Below are positions 57,872-64,000 of a DNA stretch of 64,000 nucleotides, in pieces. Source of the DNA: Fimbriimonadaceae bacterium. GTDB taxonomy: Bacteria; Armatimonadota; Fimbriimonadia; Fimbriimonadales; Fimbriimonadaceae. The notes beneath the pieces were generated by a model that saw only the letters and a list, made by a program, of their open reading frames with translations, was not told the DNA's origin and searched no databases. Each line of letters begins with the position of its first letter. Position 1 is the stretch's first letter. Location of the stretch: contig JAHCHO010000002.1 of the NCBI GenBank assembly GCA_026129685.1, forward strand, positions 62,001 to 126,000. Direction: 5' to 3'. Made by a program: the position numbers and the translations under genes.

Positions 57872-60105
57872 AGACGAATCCCACCGACCGTTACCACATC
57901 GACGATCAGTGGGAGGAGCCGGAAGCCCTCCACGAACTGACGCAAAAGCTCTACGCGTACCATCCGGAATCGGACCTGGTTCGGGTGCGGTACGCCTACT
58001 ACTTCGCGGAAAAGGCTCACGCCGGGAAGTTGCGCTCGTCGGGCGATCCCTACATCACCCACCCCCTCGCCGTCGCCCATATCGTCGCCGACTTGAGAAT
58101 GGACGACGACTCCGTCGTCTCCGCGTTGTTGCACGATACCGTCGAGGACTGCGAGGGGGTCACCGTTGAGACGATCACGAGCCGATTCGGGCCGGAAGTG
58201 GGCAATCTGGTCGACGGAGTCACCAAGCTAAGCTGGCGCCATGTCCGCGAACTGGGATCGCAAGGAATGCGCGCCCAAGAAACGATCAAAGCCGCCGAGT
58301 CGCTTCGGAAAATGCTCCTGGCGATGGCGAAGGACTTCCGGGTGATGGTGATCAAGTTGGCGGACCGGCTCCACAACATGATCACCCTTGACAGCCTGCC
58401 GCCCGAAAAGCGAACCCGCATCGCGACCGAAACGATGGACGTTTACGCCCCGCTGGCGGCGCGCCTCGGCATCTGGCAGATCAAGTGGCAACTCGAGGAC
58501 CTGGCCTTCAAGCATCTGCATCCCGCCGAGTTCAAGCAGATGACCGAACTGGTTTCGCGTTCCCGCGCCCAAAGGGAGACCGACATCAACCGCGCGATCG
58601 GCGCACTTAGGGAGCGGCTCGAATCGGAAGGCATCCGAGACGCCGAAATCCAGGGCCGGCCCAAGCACCTGTACAGCATCTTCAACAAGATGATCCAGCA
58701 GGGGCTGGACTTCGATCAGATCTTCGACCTCACCGCTATCCGGATTATCGTGAACACGATTCCGGAGTGCTACCAGGCCGTCGGTGCCGTTCACGCCCTT
58801 TGGGTGCCGATGGGCAATCTGTTCTACGACTACATCGCCAAGCAGAAATCGAACGGTTACCAGTCTCTCCACACCAAGGTCATCGGCCCCCACGGCGAGC
58901 CAATGGAGGTGCAGATTCGCACCCGACGGATGCACGAAATCGCCGAGTTCGGGGTGGCCGCCCACTGGACGTACAAGGAGGGTCGCGCCAAGCAGGAGGA
59001 AACCCAGAAGTTGGCGACGTTGCGCCAACAGCTGTTCGACTGGTCGAGCGACGCCCGCATGTCGAGCGACTTCTTGCGTTCCCTCTCCACCGATCTTTTC
59101 GCCGAACAGGTCTTCGTCTTCACACCGAGGGGCGACGTGATGGACCTGCCCAAAGGGGCAACCCCCATCGACTTCGCGTTCCGCGTTCACACGCAAGTCG
59201 GCATGACCCTCGTCGGCGCAAAGGTGAACGGCCATATCGTTACCCTCTCCACTCCGCTGAAGAACGGTGACGTGTGCGAGCTGATCACCCGTTCCAACGC
59301 TGCCCCGAGCCTCGACTGGCTCGACTACGCGAAAACCTCGCACGCCAAGTCCCGGGTTCGCGCCTACTTCCGCCGTACCCATCGCGACGAGTACGCGCAG
59401 AAGGGGAAGGAAGCCATCGAGCGGGAGCTGAAGACCCAAGGTCTCGAACCGCGCGAGTTCCTCGGCGAGGACCGACTCACCGAAGTCGCCAAGGCGTACG
59501 AGGGATGCCACGAGGCCGAAGATCTGCTCGCCAAGGTGGGCGGGGGCCTCGTTTCGGTGCAGAGCGTCGTCCAGAAACTGGTCGGCAACCGGCCCGAGCC
59601 GGCCAAGCCCAATCGCATCGAATCCAAACGTTCGGACGGCGGGAAGACGGTCTTGGTCTCCACCGGCGCGTCGAACCTCCTCGTGCGACGGGCTCGTTGT
59701 TGCGAACCGATTCCTGGCGACGACGTCGTCGGTTATGTCACCCGGGGCCGCGGAATCATGCTCCACCGGTCCGCCTGCCCGAACGCCCAGCACTTGCGCG
59801 ACACCGAGCCCGAGCGCCTTGTCGAGTTCGACTGGCCCGCCGACGGCACGAACTACCCGGTGTGGATACGCATCTTGGCCCAAGATCGACAGGGGCTGTT
59901 GATGGACGTCTCGACGGTGTTCGCCGAGACCAAGGCCAACGTCGGCAACGCCACCATCCGCATGACCCCCGGTCACACCGCCGAGATTTCCCTCACCCTC
60001 GAGGTTCAGGACGCGGCCCACCTGAGCCACGTCATGAACCGCGTGGGCCAGTACCAGGACGTGATCAGCGTCCTCCGCAAGTTCGGTCGTGGGGGCGCGA
60101 ACTGA
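57868..60105 (+). CDS. rel: Bifunctional (p)ppGpp synthetase/hydrolase RelA/SpoT
   Basis: A 745-residue stringent-response enzyme that makes and degrades (p)ppGpp. The HD hydrolase domain is intact (THPLAVAHIV, LLHDTVEDC, MVIKLADRLHNM), followed by the synthetase (FDLTAIRIIVNTI, NGYQSLHTKV), TGS (VFTPRGDVMDLPKGATPIDFAF), a conserved-cysteine region (RRARCCEPIPGD) and a C-terminal ACT domain. Both active sites look complete. It starts with GTG overlapping the kdsB stop and is itself overlapped by dtd, giving a tight three-gene run. Confidence 0.97.
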   Translation: MKTNPTDRYHIDDQWEEPEALHELTQKLYAYHPESDLVRVRYAYYFAEKAHAGKLRSSGDPYITHPLAVAHIVADLRMDDDSVVSALLHDTVEDCEGVTVETITSRFGPEVGNLVDGVTKLSWRHVRELGSQGMRAQETIKAAESLRKMLLAMAKDFRVMVIKLADRLHNMITLDSLPPEKRTRIATETMDVYAPLAARLGIWQIKWQLEDLAFKHLHPAEFKQMTELVSRSRAQRETDINRAIGALRERLESEGIRDAEIQGRPKHLYSIFNKMIQQGLDFDQIFDLTAIRIIVNTIPECYQAVGAVHALWVPMGNLFYDYIAKQKSNGYQSLHTKVIGPHGEPMEVQIRTRRMHEIAEFGVAAHWTYKEGRAKQEETQKLATLRQQLFDWSSDARMSSDFLRSLSTDLFAEQVFVFTPRGDVMDLPKGATPIDFAFRVHTQVGMTLVGAKVNGHIVTLSTPLKNGDVCELITRSNAAPSLDWLDYAKTSHAKSRVRAYFRRTHRDEYAQKGKEAIERELKTQGLEPREFLGEDRLTEVAKAYEGCHEAEDLLAKVGGGLVSVQSVVQKLVGNRPEPAKPNRIESKRSDGGKTVLVSTGASNLLVRRARCCEPIPGDDVVGYVTRGRGIMLHRSACPNAQHLRDTEPERLVEFDWPADGTNYPVWIRILAQDRQGLLMDVSTVFAETKANVGNATIRMTPGHTAEISLTLEVQDAAHLSHVMNRVGQYQDVISVLRKFGRGGAN

Positions 60106-60548
60106 GGGCCGTCGTCCAGCGCGTCTCGGCCGCAACCGTGACGGTGGAAGGGTTGGTCGTTGGCGAGATCGGCGAAGGTCTCCTCGTCCTCGCCGCCGCC
60201 CATCGCGACGACCCGGGCGAACGCGCCGACCGGATGGCCCACAAGGTGGCGAACCTTCGCATCTTCAACGATGCGACGGGAAAGATGAACCTCTCGCTCC
60301 TAGACCTGTTGTCCGACCGGCCCGTCGGCGTTCTCGCGGTCTCGAACTTCACCGTCTACGGAGACGCCACGAAGAACCGCCGCCCGAGCTTTATCGAGGC
60401 GGCGCCCTACGACGACGGCGAACGGCTGTTCGAGCGATTCGTGAGCGCCCTCGGCGCCCTCGTCCCGGTGAAGAAAGGAGTCTTCGGAGCCCACATGGAG
60501 GTCACCCTCGTGAACGACGGACCCGTGACCATCGTACTGGAATCCTAG
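60102..60548 (+). CDS. dtd: D-aminoacyl-tRNA deacylase, apparent CTG start
   Basis: Removes D-amino acids (and glycine from tRNA-Ala) from tRNA. The 148-residue protein has RAVVQRVSAATVTVEG, the SNFTVYGDATKNRRPSF segment equivalent to the SQFTL active-site loop, and NDGPVTIVLES with the Gly-cisPro-like pair. The conserved N-terminus reaches back to RAVVQRV, directly after CTG at 60102-60104, which overlaps the rel stop as CTGA. No ATG, GTG or TTG in frame lies upstream near enough, so CTG is the likely start codon. Confidence 0.92.
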   Translation: MRAVVQRVSAATVTVEGLVVGEIGEGLLVLAAAHRDDPGERADRMAHKVANLRIFNDATGKMNLSLLDLLSDRPVGVLAVSNFTVYGDATKNRRPSFIEAAPYDDGERLFERFVSALGALVPVKKGVFGAHMEVTLVNDGPVTIVLES

Positions 60549-61603
60549 TCGGCCGCCTTCGTCAACACGATCTCCAGGCTTGCCGGAGGATTGGTCGGGT
60601 CGATCCCAACCGCGGATTCCGTTCGCCAAGCCACCCGGTCTTTCACCCGAATCTCCGCCATCAGCGCGTACTTTCGGTCGGCAACGATTCGTTTTGCGTC
60701 GAACGCGAGCCGAAAACGGATCGGGACGCCCTTCAAGTCCTGGTCCTGGTACTCGGCGATCAGGGGATTCCCCCGAACCTGCATGTCGAGCAGCGTCACC
60801 CGCAGCACCGCGCCCGGAGGCAGGGCGACTCGCTCCCGAAAGGTCGCCGCGCCCGTGACCGCACGGAGATCGGGCGGCGGGGCCGCCTCCTTGGCGACGC
60901 CCTTCAGCGGGCCCTCCGGGTCGAGGACTTCCGCAAGGTCCGCGAACGGTACCTTCACCTGGAACGACCCCTGCACGAAGGGCCCCATTTCGTAGGGGTC
61001 GAACAGGAACGTGATGCCCGAGGGAGTCACCACGAACGAATCGCACTGCTCCGGGGTGAGGGCCTTGACCGTCCCGTCCTGCACCCATTGGGCGTCCAAC
61101 TTAACGAGACGGGGCAGCACCATCTCCCCGAACACCGTCACCGGATCAAGGCCCGCCTTCAGTAGGTCCGATGCCGCCAACCGCTTCGCGCGGCCCCGGA
61201 CGAAGCCGTACGCGAACGGCCGAGTGACCTCCATCCCGTGGGCGCCCCCCGTTTCGGTGTCAACCGTGGCAAGGAGGCTGATCAGGTCGGGACGCACGAC
61301 CGAGGTCGTCACCTTCGAGGTGTAGGTCCATTCTCGCCTCGGCAGGCCCGGGACCGGCTTCTGGTTGAGCGAATGAGCCCGCCCGACAAACGCATAGAAG
61401 CCGTCCTCCAGCGCGAGCTCCAAATCCGGTCCGGCACACTGCTCGAGCACCCCGTCCGTCGCGAACCTCGGCACCTGCGCCACCGCCCGCCACTTCCCCT
61501 TCTCCACCGAGCGCAAAGTCTCGAAGCGAATCTTGGGGCCAAACTGACCCTGCCCCGCGACCGCGGCGAGGAGCAACCCAAGGGTGACGAGGCGCGTCAT
61601 CAT
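60545..61603 (-). CDS. Exported DUF3298-like / YbaY-domain fusion protein
   Basis: A 352-residue protein with a signal peptide (LVTLGLLLAAVAGQG). Residues about 25-225 resemble the PdaC/RsiV-type DUF4163-DUF3298 region (SLLATVDTETGGAHG, GITFLFDPYEMGPFVQGSFQVKVPF). Residues about 245-350 match the YbaY/YscW lipoprotein domain (TGAATFRERVALPPGAVLRVTLLD, PIRFRLAFDAKRI). I do not know a function for the combination. It converges on dtd with a 4-bp overlap. Confidence 0.8.
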   Translation of the reverse strand: MMTRLVTLGLLLAAVAGQGQFGPKIRFETLRSVEKGKWRAVAQVPRFATDGVLEQCAGPDLELALEDGFYAFVGRAHSLNQKPVPGLPRREWTYTSKVTTSVVRPDLISLLATVDTETGGAHGMEVTRPFAYGFVRGRAKRLAASDLLKAGLDPVTVFGEMVLPRLVKLDAQWVQDGTVKALTPEQCDSFVVTPSGITFLFDPYEMGPFVQGSFQVKVPFADLAEVLDPEGPLKGVAKEAAPPPDLRAVTGAATFRERVALPPGAVLRVTLLDMQVRGNPLIAEYQDQDLKGVPIRFRLAFDAKRIVADRKYALMAEIRVKDRVAWRTESAVGIDPTNPPASLEIVLTKAAD

Positions 61604-61682
61604 GCCGCCAGTATGCCTCAGACCCCACCCGGAGCGAACGCCCAAGGCGAACCCACCGATGCGCGTGTAAACTCCCTCCGAC

Positions 61683-63080
61683 ATGGCGACCGCCACCGAC
61701 TCCCACGACAAGCATTCCCAAGTGGTTTCCGAGCGCGGACTCCCCGGCCTCATGCCTCGACCGATCAGCGTGACGATGATCGGGGCGGGCAGCTTCTTCA
61801 CCAATGCGATCCTGAAGGACGTCGTCCTGATCCCCGGCAATGCCGGCGGCGAGTTGCGACTGATCGACATCGACGGGCACCGTCTGGGGCTCGCCGAAAG
61901 CCTGATGCGCAAGATCGTCGAGGCCGCGGGCCAAGCCGACAAGTGGACGATCCGCGCCAGCACCGATCGAACCGAACTCCTCCCGGGAACCGACTACATC
62001 GTCAACTCCATCGAGGTCAGCGGGGTCGAGTGTGTGCGGTTCGACAACGACATTCCCCTTGAGTTCGGGGTGAGCCAGTGCATCGGCGATACCATCGGCC
62101 CGGGCGGCCTCTTCAAGGGTCTGCGCACGATCCCCGTCTTCCTCGAGATCCTCCGCGACGCCGAGCGACTCTGCCCGCGCGCCCTCGTTCTGAACTATAC
62201 GAACCCGATGAACATGATGTGCCTGGCCGCCTCGCGGGTGAGCCGGATGCCCGTCGTGGGACTCTGCCATTCCGTCCAGGGCACCTCGCACCTGCTCGCG
62301 AAATGGGCCGCCGTCGAGTACGAACAGATGCGCTGGGAGTGCGCGGGCATCAACCATTTGGCGTGGTTCACGCGTCTTGAAGACGCGGACGGGAAGGACC
62401 TCTACCCCGTCCTGATGGAACAGGCACGGGATCGCGAAAGCGCCTTCGCGAAAGCCGAGCCCGTGCGCAGCGACATGATGCTCCACTTCGGGGCGTTCAT
62501 CACCGAGTCGAGCGGTCACCTAAGCGAGTACCTGCCCTATTACCGCAAACGCAAAGACCTGATCGAACGCTATACGGACGAGGGCTATCTGGGAAGGGAG
62601 AGCTTCTACGCCGACAACTGGCCGAGCTGGCGCAAGGGTCAGGACGCTTCGCGCGAACGCCAGATCTCCGGCGAGGAGCCGATCAAGTTGGAGCGGACAT
62701 GGGAGTACGGCGCGTGGATCATCGAGGCGCGCGAGAAGAACGTGCCCTACCGCATCCACGGCAATGTCGCGCCGAACGCCGGACTGATCCCGAACCTGCC
62801 CGACGACGGCTGCGTCGAGGTCGCCTGCCTCGTCGACCGCAACGGCATCCAGCCGACCCAGCACGGACGCCTGCCCAAGCAGATGGCCGCGATCTGCGAC
62901 TCGAACATGCGGATGTTCGACCTCGCCGCCGACGCCTGCATCGAGCGCTCGAAGACGCTCGCCTACCACGCACTGCTTCTCGACCCCCTAACCTCCGCCG
63001 TCTGCTCTCCCGCCGAGATCAAGACCATGACCGAGCGCCTTTTCGAGGCGGAGGCGGCCTTTCTACCCGGCTTTCGCTAG
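61683..63080 (+). CDS. Glycoside hydrolase family 4 (alpha-galactosidase/glucosidase-like)
   Basis: A 465-residue GH4 enzyme, which needs NAD and a divalent metal and cleaves by oxidation-elimination. Seen: the Rossmann start VTMIGAGSFFTNAIL, VLNYTNPMNM, VGLCHSVQ (metal Cys/His) and CAGINHLAWF (catalytic region). The CHS motif group covers alpha-galactosidases (MelA) and alpha-glucuronidases as well as 6-phospho enzymes, so the sugar is not settled. There is no signal peptide. A TAAACT box at 61668-61673 is 9 nt before the ATG, suggesting a leaderless message. Confidence 0.93.
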   Translation: MATATDSHDKHSQVVSERGLPGLMPRPISVTMIGAGSFFTNAILKDVVLIPGNAGGELRLIDIDGHRLGLAESLMRKIVEAAGQADKWTIRASTDRTELLPGTDYIVNSIEVSGVECVRFDNDIPLEFGVSQCIGDTIGPGGLFKGLRTIPVFLEILRDAERLCPRALVLNYTNPMNMMCLAASRVSRMPVVGLCHSVQGTSHLLAKWAAVEYEQMRWECAGINHLAWFTRLEDADGKDLYPVLMEQARDRESAFAKAEPVRSDMMLHFGAFITESSGHLSEYLPYYRKRKDLIERYTDEGYLGRESFYADNWPSWRKGQDASRERQISGEEPIKLERTWEYGAWIIEAREKNVPYRIHGNVAPNAGLIPNLPDDGCVEVACLVDRNGIQPTQHGRLPKQMAAICDSNMRMFDLAADACIERSKTLAYHALLLDPLTSAVCSPAEIKTMTERLFEAEAAFLPGFR

Positions 63081-63135
63081 AGCCGGTCGTGCCACGATGG
63101 GCTCCGGTGCGCGATAGCGGGCGGCCCAACCAAAA

Positions 63136-63160
63136 CGGAGGACCCAAATCGGGTCCTCCG
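63136..63160. terminator. Bidirectional terminator between GH4 and PEP-CTERM genes
   Basis: A 10-bp perfect stem (CGGAGGACCC and complement) with a 5-nt loop lies between the convergent genes. On the minus strand it is followed by TTTTGG, on the plus strand by TTCG, so it works best for the minus-strand gene. Confidence 0.75.
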
Positions 63161-63183
63161 TTCGTTCAAGGGCAAACGCCGAG

Positions 63184-63783
63184 TCAGCGCGCGCGGCGAC
63201 GACGCAGAAGCGCCAACGCCCCCACGCCGAGCGCGATGAAGCTGGCCGGCTCCGGCACCGCCCGGATGTTGTCCACGTACATCGTGCGCGGACCCGCGTT
63301 CGCCGAGTTCACTCCGATGAACACCTGGAACCACGGGTTGCTCAAGTTCGGGGCCTGAATGGCCGAAACGTCCACCGACACCGTGTGCAGACCCGCGGCG
63401 GTCGGGATCGTGGTGCTCGTGCCCGTCTGGCGCCAGCCGTACGAGCCGTCGTTGTAAGCGACCAGCATGTTGGCCCAGTTGGACTGACCCACGAAGCCCG
63501 GGTCCACCGTAATGTCCATCAGGATCTGGTTCGCACCGTGGAGCGCGGTCTCGACCGCTCCCGCCGTGGAACTCGTCCCGATCCAGCCGAAGCCACCGCT
63601 CCAAGTGATGGACATCGCCTGGGTCCCGTTGGTGGCGCCCGTCGTCGATTGGGCAAGGGTGATGACCGGATCGCCGGCCAGATCCGCCCAGCCTTGAAGG
63701 TCGGATTCGAAAGAGTAAAGCGTTTGGGCGAAGGCACCCGTCGAAACGAGCGCGAGGGCGAACACAAGGGATCGCTTCATCAT
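63184..63783 (-). CDS. Exported PEP-CTERM sorting-domain protein
   Basis: A 199-residue protein with an N-terminal signal peptide (SLVFALALVSTGAFAQ) and a C-terminal sorting signal: VPEPASFIALGVGALALL followed by RRRRAR. In this system an exosortase recognises the PEP motif and processes the protein at the membrane. The middle is a beta-rich, Ser/Thr/Gly-rich jelly-roll-like domain of unknown role (YSFESDLQGWADLAGD). AGGA lies 6-9 nt before the ATG. The exosortase gene is not in the window. Confidence 0.88.
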   Translation of the reverse strand: MMKRSLVFALALVSTGAFAQTLYSFESDLQGWADLAGDPVITLAQSTTGATNGTQAMSITWSGGFGWIGTSSTAGAVETALHGANQILMDITVDPGFVGQSNWANMLVAYNDGSYGWRQTGTSTTIPTAAGLHTVSVDVSAIQAPNLSNPWFQVFIGVNSANAGPRTMYVDNIRAVPEPASFIALGVGALALLRRRRAR

Positions 63784-63855
63784 TGACTTCCTACTCCTGC
63801 GCTTCGCCTCTGTCGGGCGAATGCGCCATCGGGCGCGACACCGCGCCACACCCCC

Positions 63856-63884
63856 ATTGTAGCGACATCGGCGCCAAATCCGAA
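63856..63884 (-). promoter_or_regulatory. Candidate sigma-70-type promoter for the PEP-CTERM gene
   Basis: On the minus strand TTCGGA (weak -35) and TACAAT (-10) are 17 bp apart, 72 bp upstream of the ATG. Spacing is ideal and the -10 is good; the -35 is poor. Confidence 0.45.
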
Positions 63885-63885
63885 T

Positions 63886-63908
63886 CGGCGGGGCGAAACG
63901 CCCCGCCG
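63886..63908 (-). terminator. Intrinsic terminator of the gene entering from the right
   Basis: A 10-bp perfect stem CGGCGGGGCG/CGCCCCGCCG with a 3-nt loop lies 27 bp beyond the stop of the partial gene and is followed on that strand by ATTCGGATTTGG. Confidence 0.6.
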
Positions 63909-63935
63909 AATGGTCCAAAGGTCCCAGGGAGCCGC

Positions 63936-64000
63936 CTAGAGCACGATCGCGGTGGACACCGAGTGGCTCAGCACTTCCTCCGCCGTCACTTCCCGGCCGA
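63936..64000 (-). CDS. 3' end of a gene cut by the window edge
   Basis: The last 65 bases hold the C-terminal 20 codons and stop of a minus-strand gene, ending REVTAEEVLSHSVSTAIVL. The frame is open to the window edge and a terminator follows. Too little is visible to assign a family. Confidence 0.6.
   Translation of the reverse strand, partial: GREVTAEEVLSHSVSTAIVL

Overview
The window is GC-rich bacterial chromosome with dense, mostly housekeeping gene content on both strands. The best guess at source is Armatimonadota, class Fimbriimonadia. The strongest clue is a pseudopilin-like gene at 27916-28677 whose N-terminus carries the [10 protein letters not shown] signature typical of that group. 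Dockerin-tailed secreted proteins, a PEP-CTERM protein, a KdsB gene (Kdo, hence a diderm envelope) and many apparently leaderless genes fit this, but the placement is inference from protein features, not a database result.

Left end, 1-3853: a mobile or accessory block. It holds the distal part of a CRISPR array (14 identical 35-bp repeats; the leader and any cas genes lie outside to the left). An IS256-family insertion sequence follows 28 bp after the last repeat. Next comes a tyrosine integrase that abuts the 3' end of a tRNA-Thr gene, so the array may sit inside an integrated element. A tRNA-Leu gene follows.

4197-25691: mostly minus-strand metabolic genes. These include an ADP-ribosylglycohydrolase, a PhyH dioxygenase, HisI, two aldo/keto reductases, ClpC, an overlapping AKR/ACT-protein/LysC operon, a beta-propeller phosphoesterase and GuaA. 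Plus-strand or mixed genes include a PLP trans-sulfuration enzyme, homogentisate dioxygenase, a FlgM-like anti-sigma factor, an ALDH16-type two-domain aldehyde dehydrogenase behind DeoC, a signal peptidase and a Nudix hydrolase.

25958-33042: an unusual cluster. A methionine synthase with only the homocysteine and folate halves converges on a pseudopilin gene that is preceded by a clear TPP riboswitch. Behind that lies a translin-family gene overlapping a RadC gene, then glutathione peroxidase; UvrB is divergent.

33127-48076: two secreted dockerin proteins sharing a C-terminal module (one with a nested P-domain), an S9 peptidase followed by FolK, an M48 protease, a Ser/Thr dehydratase, RsmG, a saccharopine dehydrogenase-like enzyme, a GNAT acetyltransferase, malate dehydrogenase and an MFS exporter.

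48095-50504: an ECF sigma factor, an anti-sigma-like membrane protein and an HtrA-like protein whose three catalytic positions all look replaced, encoded as overlapping genes. 50501-64000: MutY and PyrF, a beta-propeller protein, a thioredoxin, a sugar isomerase, GH32, the overlapping KdsB/Rel/Dtd run (Dtd apparently starting at CTG), a DUF3298-YbaY fusion, GH4 and a PEP-CTERM protein.

The items most worth following up are the TPP riboswitch in front of a pseudopilin gene, the translin-RadC pair, the sigma/anti-sigma/pseudoprotease operon, the IS-truncated CRISPR array beside a tRNA integrase, and the nested P-domain protein.
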